From the NCBI GenBank assembly GCA_031552315.1, contig JAVBMP010000037.1:1-7778 (forward strand): 7,778 nucleotides of DNA. The letters run 5' to 3'. Positions 1-6,297 of the stretch are shown in pieces. The DNA is from JAVBMP01 sp031552315. GTDB taxonomy: Bacteria > Desulfobacterota > Desulfovibrionia > Desulfovibrionales > Desulfovibrionaceae. The position numbers were made by a program, and so were the translations under genes. Each line of letters opens with the position of its first letter. Position 1 is the stretch's first letter. The notes under the pieces are model-generated. The model had not been told where the DNA came from. It ran no database searches and saw only the letters and a program-made list of their open reading frames with translations.

Positions 1-230
1 CAGTGGGGGGCGTGACGCGCCCCTCCAACCGCCCCGCCTGGTCTTTGATGCCCGTGGCCCCCCAGCGGCGGTGGGGGCGGCGCTGGGGGGGCCCGGCGGC
101 AATTGCGGGTCTGGGGGCTCAGCCCCCAGCTGAGGGGCTGCTCGCCCCTCAGACTCCCTCGGCAGGAGGCGAAATAGTGCTATACCACTAGCGCCTGATG
201 AAAAACGCGTCACACTCCTGCACCTGCGAA
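1..230. other. GC-rich structured non-coding stretch
   Basis: I see no credible gene here. An open frame runs through 3-191, but its composition is low-complexity (G and C runs read as Pro/Arg/Gly) and no ribosome binding site precedes it. The DNA is dominated by short G-run/C-run inverted repeats. The clearest are at 7-23 (6-bp arms, 5-nt loop), 111-129 (9-bp arms around one base) and 131-151 (8-bp arms, 5-nt loop). The last two sit back to back, and a weaker outer pairing around them is possible. This resembles the untranslated GC-rich spacer structures common between Desulfovibrio genes. That comparison is from memory, not a search. Confidence 0.5.
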
Positions 231-268
231 TATGCGAAAGGCCCGTGCTTGCACGGGCCTTTCGCATA
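231..268. terminator. Perfect 18-bp stem-loop, probable bidirectional terminator
   Basis: The arms at 231-248 and 251-268 are exact reverse complements, separated by a 2-nt TT loop. The stem carries AAAGGCCCGTGC on one side and GCACGGGCCTTT on the other. No clean T-run follows outside the stem on either strand; the only T-tract lies inside the arm. It could act as a bidirectional transcription stop between the gene left of the window and the minus-strand regulator, but the missing external U-tract leaves room for another role, such as a protein-binding palindrome. Confidence 0.55.
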
Positions 269-276
269 ATGGGGGT

Positions 277-326
277 CAAGGGGACTCATTCCCCTTGCGG
301 GGAGTTTGAGGGGCAGAGCCCCTCAA
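277..326 (-). terminator. Two tandem G/C hairpins after the regulator gene
   Basis: Directly downstream of the minus-strand regulator stop are two hairpins: 306-326 (9-bp arms TTGAGGGGC/GCCCCTCAA, 3-nt loop) and 277-297 (7-bp arms CAAGGGG/CCCCTTG, 7-nt loop). The position only 7 nt past the stop suggests transcript termination or 3'-end protection. There is no T-run. The double-hairpin style matches that at 111-151, so the two may be copies of one dispersed element. Confidence 0.45.
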
Positions 327-333
327 GAAAGTT

Positions 334-1029
334 TTACAACATTGAAATCTGGCGCAGGCGGTTGATATCAAGGATTTGCAGGTGCCCCCGGCTGAATTCC
401 GAGATAATGCCCTCGTCCTTGAGTTCTTTGAGGGCGGCCGAAAGTGTGCCCCGGTGCATGCCCAGTTGCAGTGCGGCATCCTGCTGGGTAACGCCGACAA
501 AGCAGTTTTCGCTGCCCGCGGCCACGGAGAGGCCGACCAGGTAGCGCGCCACGCGCGGCAGGGGGTTGGCCAGAAACATCTCGGTGAGCCAGGTATATTG
601 GGTAAGCAAAGTAAAACTGAAGCTGCGCAAGAGGTTGACGATGAGCCTGGGGTACTCGCTGACAAATTTTTCATCATGCAAAAGCTTGCCGGGGAAGCGC
701 CAGATGACCGAATCTTCCAAAAAGACCCAGACTCCGGCGTCTTCAAAGCCCTCGAAGAACACGGTAGCCAGGTTAAAAAGGCAGCCCTCGCCAAAGTAGT
801 TGGTCATGCGCTCCTTGCCTTCGACTGAAGAGACCTGGAGGCAGACCTGGCCTTTGGAGATGTAGTAGAAGTCGCGATCCATATCAGGCGGAAAACGCAC
901 CCGGGCGCGCTTGGGGTATTCGTATTTTTTGGCCAAATGCAGCACTTCGGCCCAAGGGCGGTTGAGGTCAAGGCGTAAACCGCCCTGCGCCTTGTCTTCC
1001 ACTCGATTATTGCTAGAATTGTAGCGCAC
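334..1029 (-). CDS. Crp/Fnr-family transcriptional regulator
   Basis: A 231-residue DNA-binding regulator, the usual length for the family. Residues about 40-130 form the cyclic-nucleotide-binding-like beta-roll, with the pattern FYYISKGQVCLQV followed by YFGEGCLFNL. Residues 130-165 look like the long dimerisation helix. Residues 177-205 are a Crp-type winged helix-turn-helix, recognisable in VTQQDAALQLGMHRGTLSAA. The N-terminus has no CxxC cluster, so an Fnr-type iron-sulfur centre is unlikely; the effector is unknown. The start is GTG at 1029, chosen because GGGAG lies 7 nt upstream (minus strand, 1037-1041). It is transcribed divergently from the EamA transporter across a 91-bp gap with duplicated 23-bp sequences, so it probably controls that gene and itself. 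The family call is firm; the regulon is inference. Confidence 0.92.
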   Translation of the reverse strand: MRYNSSNNRVEDKAQGGLRLDLNRPWAEVLHLAKKYEYPKRARVRFPPDMDRDFYYISKGQVCLQVSSVEGKERMTNYFGEGCLFNLATVFFEGFEDAGVWVFLEDSVIWRFPGKLLHDEKFVSEYPRLIVNLLRSFSFTLLTQYTWLTEMFLANPLPRVARYLVGLSVAAGSENCFVGVTQQDAALQLGMHRGTLSAALKELKDEGIISEFSRGHLQILDINRLRQISML

Positions 1030-1042
1030 GCGACAGCTCCCG

Positions 1043-1096
1043 ACAGGCTTAACAGTTATACAAGCGTTATAATACAGGCTTAACAGTTATACAAGC
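1043..1096. repeat. Exact 23-bp tandem direct repeat, candidate operator pair
   Basis: The 23-bp sequence starting ACAGGCTTAACAGT and ending ATACAAGC occurs at 1043-1065 and again, identical, at 1074-1096, with a 31-bp period (about three helical turns). Each copy contains the odd palindrome TAACAGTTA inside a looser CTT...AAG frame and is followed by TATAAT. Crp/Fnr regulators usually bind dyads of this size, and a regulator gene starts next to it. An operator role is therefore likely but inferred. Confidence 0.6.
1066..1094 (-). promoter_or_regulatory. Candidate promoter of the Crp/Fnr regulator gene
   Basis: Read on the minus strand, TTGTAT (1089-1094) and TATAAC (1066-1071) are separated by 17 nt, a normal sigma-70 layout. 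Both hexamers touch the 23-bp repeats, so a protein bound there would block or modulate transcription of the regulator itself. Confidence 0.45.
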
Positions 1097-1103
1097 ATAT
1101 AAT
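1068..1103 (+). promoter_or_regulatory. Duplicated TATAAT boxes upstream of the transporter
   Basis: Perfect TATAAT hexamers lie at 1068-1073 and 1098-1103, one after each repeat copy. Neither has a good -35 at 16-18 nt; the equivalent site for the first is AGGCTT. Initiation from the second box would begin near 1110, inside the AAAGGAG ribosome site at 1108-1114. The first box is therefore the better candidate. A strong -10 without a -35 suits a promoter that needs an activator. Confidence 0.4.
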
Positions 1104-1120
1104 ATAGAAAGGAGAGCTCA

Positions 1121-2086
1121 ATGCAACTATCAAACCGGACTCTAGCCCTTTTACTGGTTTGTGCCAACCTCACCTGGGGCGGCGTATTTGTGGCCAGTAA
1201 AATAGCTCTGGAGTATTTTGCCATCGGCCAGATTCTTTTTGGGCGCGTGGTTTTCGCGGCTTTGTGCTATGTGTTGGTGATCAAAAAAATCTTCCCCATC
1301 AAGAATTATAAAAAAGGCGACTGGAAATGGCTTATCGCCATGATGCTCTGCGAGCCCTGCCTGCTTTTTTCTTTCGAGACCTTGGGGCTTTCGTACACCA
1401 CCGCCTCGCAGGCCGGGATGATCGTGGCCTGCTGCCCGTTGCTCACGGCCGTGGGGGCATTGATCTTTTACCGTGAAAGCATCGGCAAGCGCGGGCTTAT
1501 TGGCATTATCATAGCCATCTGCGGCGTGGCCTTGGTCGCCATGAGCGGGGAGGCCAGCGAAGCTGCCCCCAATCCGTTTTTAGGCAACATTTTCATGCTG
1601 CTGGCGGCCAGCGCCGGGGCGACTTACGCGCTAATCTTCAAGCGCCTGGCCGGGCGTTACTCCTTTTTGCTGCTCTCGGCCTTGCAATGCTTTGGCGGCG
1701 TGCTCTTTTTCCTGCCGGCCAGCGGCGTATTGGCGCTGCTGCCAGCGGGGCTGGTTCCCGCCTTTATCCCGGCCAGCGCCTTGGCCCCAGTTCCGGATGC
1801 GCCATTCGCAGCCTGGGCCGCCATTGTCTATATGGGGCTCCTGGTCAGCTTTTTCTCGTACTTCATCATCAACTACTCTATCACCCGGCTCAAGGCCGCG
1901 CATGTGCTGCTCTTCAGCAACCTTATTCCGGTGTTCACGCTGCTCCTGGCGTTCATTATTCTGGGCGAGCGGCTCTTGCCCTTGCAATATGGCGGAGCGG
2001 CCCTGGTGATGATTGGGGTAATCTTCGCCGGAGTTCCTGAAGATTCGGGCACGGCTGAGGCAGAGGCAGAGGCCGTGGCGCGCTGA
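1121..2086 (+). CDS. EamA/DMT-family transporter
   Basis: A 321-residue inner-membrane protein of the drug/metabolite transporter superfamily. It is made of two EamA repeats, giving about ten hydrophobic segments. The first repeat ends with the pattern TTASQAGMIVACCPLLTAV, a charged YRES turn and GLIGIIIAICGVAL (residues about 93-140). The second ends with SNLIPVFTLLLAFIILGER and GGAALVMIGV (about 265-308). Length and arrangement are normal for full-length members. The C-terminal tail after about residue 308 is acidic and repetitive (TAEAEAEA). The start is supported by AAAGGAG 6 nt upstream. Family members export amino acids, nucleotides or other small metabolites; the substrate cannot be read from sequence. 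It sits divergently from a Crp/Fnr regulator that probably controls it and is followed by its own terminator. Confidence 0.92.
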   Translation: MQLSNRTLALLLVCANLTWGGVFVASKIALEYFAIGQILFGRVVFAALCYVLVIKKIFPIKNYKKGDWKWLIAMMLCEPCLLFSFETLGLSYTTASQAGMIVACCPLLTAVGALIFYRESIGKRGLIGIIIAICGVALVAMSGEASEAAPNPFLGNIFMLLAASAGATYALIFKRLAGRYSFLLLSALQCFGGVLFFLPASGVLALLPAGLVPAFIPASALAPVPDAPFAAWAAIVYMGLLVSFFSYFIINYSITRLKAAHVLLFSNLIPVFTLLLAFIILGERLLPLQYGGAALVMIGVIFAGVPEDSGTAEAEAEAVAR

Positions 2087-2104
2087 ACAAAAATAGCCTC
2101 CTGG

Positions 2105-2144
2105 AGCAGCCCCGGCACAGCTTCCCGTGCCGGGGCTGCTTTTT
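2105..2144 (+). terminator. Rho-independent terminator of the EamA gene
   Basis: A perfect 14-bp GC-rich stem (2105-2118 with 2127-2140), an 8-nt loop, and a T-run at 2140-2144. It lies 18 nt after the transporter stop, so the gene is a monocistronic unit. Confidence 0.9.
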
Positions 2145-2171
2145 GGCCGCCAAGTTAAGGCCATTGCACAA

Positions 2172-2189
2172 TGCCGCCGCAAGGCGGCA
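2172..2189. terminator. Small GC hairpin between convergent genes
   Basis: Arms TGCCGCC and GGCGGCA pair across a GCAA tetraloop. The hairpin sits between the transporter terminator and the end of the minus-strand secreted-protein gene. There is no T-run on either strand, so it is at best a weak stop for the minus-strand transcript. The 2190-2304 stretch is AT-rich and also contains a long-loop inverted repeat (AAGACCG at 2241-2247, CGGTCTT at 2280-2286). Confidence 0.3.
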
Positions 2190-2304
2190 AAATAAATTTT
2201 TGTGGTTGTATTTTTCAAGTTTTCGGCATTTTTTCTTTTTAAGACCGTTGCGGTAATAGTGGAAATAAAAGTAGTGAAGCGGTCTTGGGGGCGCTCCACA
2301 CCAT

Positions 2305-2829
2305 TCAGTAACGCGGCCATTCCTTAAGCATTTTTTTGGGGTCACGCACAACTTTTTCCGGGCAGAAAGTATCCGCAAATTTTATGGCCTCTTCCAAGGT
2401 TCTGGTTCGCGGTGGCATACCTAAATAGCGTAGTTTGGGGTTGGGATAAGTTTTTCTGTAACGCTGAAAGTCTTCTTCTTTTCCTTCTGGAAAATAGAAT
2501 GCTTTCATTCCATTAATGAATAAATCACCGCTATGCCACTGTCTGGTATTATATACCCAATGCAAATAACGAGCTGCGGCCTCGTCAGTCAGCTGAAACA
2601 TGGTGTGGTAGTATGTCCCCCCAGGAATCATGGTAGTTATTGAAGGAGTATTGGCTGGAGCTTCATAAAATTCAATAAATTCCACGGCATTAAGGTCATT
2701 GCAGGAGAGTTCGAATTTGTATTCACCCTGTGGGCTGTCCGGGATGGCCGCGGTTTTTTCACTGGCATACCCAAGCGCTGGAAACAGCAAAAAACAAAGC
2801 AGCAAGGTAAGTTTATTTGCTATCATCAT
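2305..2829 (-). CDS. Small secreted protein of unknown function
   Basis: A 174-residue protein I do not recognise. It begins with a clear Sec signal peptide: K6, a hydrophobic core at residues 7-19, and likely cleavage after A22 (GYA/SEK). The mature part has exactly two cysteines (C43, C156), suggesting one disulfide in the periplasm. It is rich in aromatic residues, with no membrane segment and no lipobox. I chose the ATG at 2829 because AGAGG lies 5 nt upstream and because residues further upstream in the same frame look untranslated. A possible -10 (TATACT, minus strand, 2842-2847) lies just upstream. It is convergent to the transporter and separated from the replication module. AT content is higher than in the transporter, hinting at transfer. 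The gene is well supported; the function is not. Confidence 0.75.
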   Translation of the reverse strand: MMIANKLTLLLCFLLFPALGYASEKTAAIPDSPQGEYKFELSCNDLNAVEFIEFYEAPANTPSITTMIPGGTYYHTMFQLTDEAAARYLHWVYNTRQWHSGDLFINGMKAFYFPEGKEEDFQRYRKTYPNPKLRYLGMPPRTRTLEEAIKFADTFCPEKVVRDPKKMLKEWPRY

Positions 2830-3390
2830 AATAACCTCTTGAGTATACACGTACTTCCAGCATATAAGCATCAGTTTCGCCCTTAACGGAAAAATTCCAG
2901 TTGCCCGCTCCGCCACCCCTACGAAAATAAAAAATATTGCTGCAACCGAATGGTATAGTGTATTGTTTTATTTCATTTCAAGACTGTTGCGTAAAGCCCG
3001 CCTCCTCTATCATGCGAGATACAGTATCCGGGAGCGATAAGCCGGGCAGGGCGGATTTCTCGCGACGGCAGGCATGGATCATCATGACCATCCTGACTTT
3101 CCCGACTTTTTGGCAACAGCATGGCGCAATTCATTGCGCAGTCCGGCTTTTCCCTGGCCTGACCCCTGGCAACACCACCCCGGTATTTTTTAATTCCGAA
3201 GCTCATAATATAGTGAAATATTTAAACAAACTCCAAGCATGCTTCTGAAAAACAGGGTGATAGAACACGCAAACAGGGCAGGTTGTTTGTAATGTCTGAA
3301 AATAGATATATCAAGCATTTTAAATAGGTACAGGCAGTAAAAATAAAAAACATAACATTACAATATCTTATCATACCAACAGGTGCATTC
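2830..3390. other. 561-bp stretch without a convincing gene
   Basis: Open frames at 2937-3248 (plus) and 2973-3206 (minus) lack ribosome sites and protein-like composition. A 37-codon minus-strand frame at 2978-3091 is a weak small-gene candidate, discussed in the findings. The left half is mixed GC and has a small hairpin at 3123-3138 (GCGCAA/TTGCGC). From about 3180 the DNA turns AT-rich. It carries the palindrome AAGCATGCTT (3235-3244) and two AAACAGGG copies 21 bp apart (3250-3257, 3271-3278). This AT-rich part lies immediately before a probable replication initiator gene and is a possible origin or promoter region. Confidence 0.45.
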
Positions 3391-3975
3391 ATGTATGGAA
3401 ATTTAATTTCGACATACAATGGCTACAGAATTATGGGCAATGAAGAACACCCATGCAGGCCAGAAATTGTAAATAAAATCATTGAATTAATCACAACTTA
3501 CAGCCAAGCCCACAGCAAAAGCTTTGTAGTGGCGTTTGGCCTGAACTTCCCCACTGGCTCTCAGGCCCTAAATAACCAAAGCGTCATTCAGTTTTGGGAT
3601 AGTTTTGTAAAACATCTTGGCAGCCACAAGCTTCAACCGGCCTACCTTTGGGTAAGGGAACAGGCCGGTTCACACAACCACCATTACCATTGCCTGCTGT
3701 TGCTGGACGGACAAAAAGTTCAGAATCGCTTTGGCGTTATGAAAGAAGCAGCGAGGTTGTGGGGCGGCATAAACAAATGCGACCCCGCAGGCCTGGTTCA
3801 TTATGAATGGAATCCATGGATGCTGCGTCGAGGCAGCGCCAGTTATGAACAGGACATGGCCGATTGCATTTACGCGGTCACATATCTGGCGAAAACCTAC
3901 AGCAAGGGAAATGCCGCGCCCAGACAAAGGGAATTTGGCTATTCGCGCCTTGCCTTCAGCCAGACGGCAAATTGA
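3391..3975 (+). CDS. Inovirus Gp2/YfjJ-family protein, probable ssDNA replication initiator
   Basis: A 194-residue protein resembling the inovirus Gp2 / YagK-YfjJ C-terminal family found in filamentous-phage genomes, P4-like satellites and cryptic prophages. Diagnostic features are YLWVREQ at 85-91, then a His-rich HNHHYHCLLLLDG at 95-107. The latter ends in an HxH (H98, H100) on a hydrophobic strand, like HUH motif 2 of rolling-circle initiators. GLVHYEW follows at 134-140, then YAVTYLAK at 161-168 (Y161, Y165, K168), like the catalytic tyrosine motif, and finally FGYSR. The length is close to E. coli YfjJ, so it looks intact. The start is uncertain: only a weak AGG precedes ATG 3391. The downstream gene begins 29 nt after the stop, suggesting one transcript. 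The family call is fairly strong; nicking activity is inferred from the motifs. Confidence 0.8.
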   Translation: MYGNLISTYNGYRIMGNEEHPCRPEIVNKIIELITTYSQAHSKSFVVAFGLNFPTGSQALNNQSVIQFWDSFVKHLGSHKLQPAYLWVREQAGSHNHHYHCLLLLDGQKVQNRFGVMKEAARLWGGINKCDPAGLVHYEWNPWMLRRGSASYEQDMADCIYAVTYLAKTYSKGNAAPRQREFGYSRLAFSQTAN

Positions 3976-4004
3976 AAAACTTATAAAAAACAAAAGTAAA
4001 TAAC

Positions 4005-4649
4005 ATGGCTACCGTACTTACAAAAATTAAAAAGAGTACCATCTCCAACATCAAAGGCCGCGAGGTTGTAAGCTACGCGGGCAAACTGGACATTGCGCAC
4101 CAGCACGGCATTCAAAGCCTGGAGGCCGAAATCTTGCAATTCCCGAATGTTTCCAACAATCACACCGCTATTTGTTCCGCAACGCTTGTTACCAAAGACG
4201 GCCAGACGTTCAAGGACATAGGCGACGCCAACCCGGAAAATGTCCCGCCGGCCTGCGTTGGCAGCACCATCCGCATGGCTTCCACCAGGGCCAAGGCCAG
4301 AGTGCTTTGCGATGCCTTCAATATTCCCTCGCTGGATGTGGAGATTCAGGACATGCCCCGCCAGTATGACCCGACCGGCGAAGTTATTGATGTTACATAT
4401 CAAGAGCTTTCACCTCCGCTGGCCCTGCCTGTCGGCGTGTCATCCGGGGGAGGTAGTGGAAATGACAATGGAAGCGGCAACGGCGGCGGAAGCAAGCCGG
4501 TCAGCGACAAACAACTGGGGCTAATCAACAGATTGTGCGAAAGTCACGGCCACGACCCGAACGCCCTGACAGTGGAAATGTTCGGCAAATGCCAAACAGA
4601 CCTTTTGGGCAGCGAAGCCGACAGGATTATAAAACGTCTGAAGCAGTAA
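4005..4649 (+). CDS. Rad52/DdrA-like ssDNA-annealing or binding protein
   Basis: A 214-residue protein in two parts. Residues about 10-115 match the Rad52/DdrA/Erf-like annealing fold as I know it. They carry GREVVSYAGKLDIAH, a hydrophobic strand, TFKDIGDANPENV (68-80), and the strongly conserved helix IRMASTRAKARVLCDAFNI (89-107). A flexible Gly/Ser/Asn linker follows (146-163). A small helical domain then begins SDKQLGLINRLCESHG and ends IIKRLKQ, a tail common on phage annealing and ssDNA-binding proteins. The predicted role is coating or annealing ssDNA during replication or recombination, in the cytoplasm. It lies 29 nt after the Gp2-like gene on the same strand; no clear ribosome site precedes ATG 4005, so translation may depend on the upstream gene. 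Alternatives are a plasmid SSB-like protein or an unrelated repair protein. Confidence 0.65.
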   Translation: MATVLTKIKKSTISNIKGREVVSYAGKLDIAHQHGIQSLEAEILQFPNVSNNHTAICSATLVTKDGQTFKDIGDANPENVPPACVGSTIRMASTRAKARVLCDAFNIPSLDVEIQDMPRQYDPTGEVIDVTYQELSPPLALPVGVSSGGGSGNDNGSGNGGGSKPVSDKQLGLINRLCESHGHDPNALTVEMFGKCQTDLLGSEADRIIKRLKQ

Positions 4650-4677
4650 GGCATGGGTAAAATGAAGCAATGAAGGT

Positions 4678-4745
4678 CAGGGGCGATGCCGACAAAGCAT
4701 CGCCCCTGGCTGTGCAAACAAGCTTGATGCTTTTCGTTTGCACAG
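4678..4745 (+). terminator. Two adjacent hairpins after the annealing-protein gene
   Basis: Hairpin one: 12-bp arms CAGGGGCGATGC/GCATCGCCCCTG at 4678-4689 and 4697-4708, with a 7-nt loop. Hairpin two: 10-bp arms CTGTGCAAAC/GTTTGCACAG at 4710-4719 and 4736-4745, with an inner AAGC/GCTT pairing in its loop. They are one base apart. A weaker 6-pair hairpin and a TTTT follow at 4744-4764. They begin 28 nt after the stop, so transcript termination is the simplest reading. On a ssDNA-replicating element such tandem stems could also serve as a second-strand origin or packaging signal. Confidence 0.5.
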
Positions 4746-4863
4746 GCGCATGGCGCTTGCTTTTGTTCCGGTATTCCTCTAGAAAAATTGGAGGAAGAAT
4801 TTGCTCCAACCCTGTAGGCGCATCAATCAAACCCCCATTCAAAAACATAGGCCTGAAATCTGC

Positions 4864-4899
4864 TTGTAAAATCATCCATGCGGTGGTATATTTTACACC
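4864..4899 (+). promoter_or_regulatory. Promoter with embedded inverted repeat, predicted leaderless start
   Basis: TTGTAA (4864-4869) and TATATT (4887-4892) are separated by exactly 17 nt. Transcription would begin at about 4899, at or one base before the ATG at 4900, and no ribosome binding site is present, so the mRNA is probably leaderless. An 8-bp inverted repeat TGTAAAAT/ATTTTACA (4865-4872, 4890-4897) overlaps both hexamers and could be a repressor site. Confidence 0.6.
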
Positions 4900-6174
4900 A
4901 TGAACAAGCGCACAATATACACTCAATTACTGGAAGCTTTGGCCGACACTCCGGTTGTTTTTTTGCGGGGGGCCAGGCAAACCGGCAAGACAACGCTGGT
5001 AAAACAACTGGCAGAGTCCGACAGCCGCCAATACATCAGCCTTGATTCGGCCACGGCTCTGGCCGGGGCGCTGGATGACCCCACCGGCTTCTTGCGGGGT
5101 TTGAAAAAACCTCTGATTATTGACGAAGCGCAACGCGCATCCGCCCTGATGCTTGCCATCAAGGAAGATGTGGATCGTGAGCGCCACGCCGGGCGCTATC
5201 TGTTGACCGGTTCGGCCAATATCCTGACTTTGCCGGGCATTGCCGATTCTTTGGCCGGGCGCATGGAAGTGCTTACCCTGTACCCGCTCTCGCAGGGAGA
5301 AATGGCGGGTGTGCGGGAAGACTTTATTCACGCGCTGTTTCAAAAAGATTTCCCGCCCCAAAATACGGCGGTTGCAGGGGGCACGGCTTTATTGCCCACG
5401 GATTTACTGCGCAAGGACGCGCTTCTGCAAGCCATTGCCGTGGGCGGCTACCCGGAAGTGCTTTCCAGAACCAGCCCGAAACGCCGCGCCGCCTGGTTCG
5501 ATTCCTACATCACTACTTTGGTAGAACGCGATATCCGCGACATAGCCAGCATTCAGGACATCAGCGGGCTGATCCGCCTGCTGCGGATGCTTGGAGTTCG
5601 TTCCGGAACATTGCATAATCAGGCCGAACTTTCGCGCAGCGTGGGAATACCGGCCAGCACCATGGGCAGATACCTGCCGCTATTGGAGGCGCTGTTCCTC
5701 GTCTGGTTTCTACCTGCATGGTCAAGCAATTTGAACAAACGGCTGGTGAAGTCGCCAAAGATTCACGTCTGCGATTCCGGCCTGGCCTGCCACCTGTGCG
5801 GCGCGGACGCGGAACGCCTGGCCAACGACCCGATTCTGGCCGGGCGGTTGCTGGAATCGTTCGTAGCCGGAGAACTTCTGAAACAGAGCAGTTGGACAAA
5901 GCACCCGGTAACGCTCTATCACTACCGTTCGCAAAGCGGGGAAGAAGTGGACGTAATACTGGAAGACAGGGCCGGGCGCGTGGCCGCAGTGGAAGCAAAA
6001 TTGGCCGCCAGCGTGGCCACGCACGACATCAAGGGGCTGGCGTCCATCCGCGACGCGCTGGGCGACAATTTCATCCGGGGCGTGGTAGTATATACCGGCC
6101 AGGAAGTAGTGCCCATGGGCGACAGAATTTTTGCCGTGCCAGTGGGCATGATGTTTGGAGGGGCGTGGGCTTGA
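4900..6174 (+). CDS. AAA_14/DUF4143 ATP-binding protein
   Basis: A 424-residue ATPase of the common but poorly understood AAA_14 plus DUF4143 architecture. The N-terminal P-loop domain has Walker A GARQTGKTT (24-32), Walker B LIIDEAQ (72-78) and a sensor-like LLTGSAN (101-107). DUF4143 spans roughly 185-345, with a helix-turn-helix-like NQAELSRSVGIPASTMGRYL at about 240-259. The C-terminus keeps the core of a PD-(D/E)XK nuclease-like fold: HYRSQSGEEVD (D351) followed by VEAK (E365, K367). Length is normal and the frame intact. It has its own promoter, apparently leaderless. No partner gene is joined to it. Many relatives occur in mobile or defence-rich regions, but their function is not established; nuclease activity is inference from three residues. 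Confidence 0.88.
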   Translation: MNKRTIYTQLLEALADTPVVFLRGARQTGKTTLVKQLAESDSRQYISLDSATALAGALDDPTGFLRGLKKPLIIDEAQRASALMLAIKEDVDRERHAGRYLLTGSANILTLPGIADSLAGRMEVLTLYPLSQGEMAGVREDFIHALFQKDFPPQNTAVAGGTALLPTDLLRKDALLQAIAVGGYPEVLSRTSPKRRAAWFDSYITTLVERDIRDIASIQDISGLIRLLRMLGVRSGTLHNQAELSRSVGIPASTMGRYLPLLEALFLVWFLPAWSSNLNKRLVKSPKIHVCDSGLACHLCGADAERLANDPILAGRLLESFVAGELLKQSSWTKHPVTLYHYRSQSGEEVDVILEDRAGRVAAVEAKLAASVATHDIKGLASIRDALGDNFIRGVVVYTGQEVVPMGDRIFAVPVGMMFGGAWA

Positions 6175-6297
6175 GGTTCCCCCACGGCAGGAGGCAGGTT
6201 ACCCCACAAGATACTCCAAGCTAGGCTGATTGCCATGACCTTACCGGATAAACCCAAGCGTCAGCATGGGCAAACTTTTCATGGGTGGCATTACAGG

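Noticed and set aside
3..191. 62-codon plus-strand frame at the left edge
   Set aside because: G/C-run low-complexity translation, no ribosome site, and the DNA is explained by overlapping hairpins.
2241..2286. Long-loop inverted repeat AAGACCG...CGGTCTT
   Set aside because: The stem is short relative to a 32-nt loop, with no T-run on the correct side; probably chance.
1631..2320. 229-codon minus-strand frame over the end of the transporter
   Set aside because: It is a shadow of the EamA gene, whose membrane segments, ribosome site and terminator are clear; the antisense product has no recognisable domain.
4788..4809. TTGGAG/CTCCAA hairpin that reads on the minus strand as a stem followed by TTTTT
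   Set aside because: The stem is only 6 bp with a 10-nt loop, and no minus-strand gene ends there.
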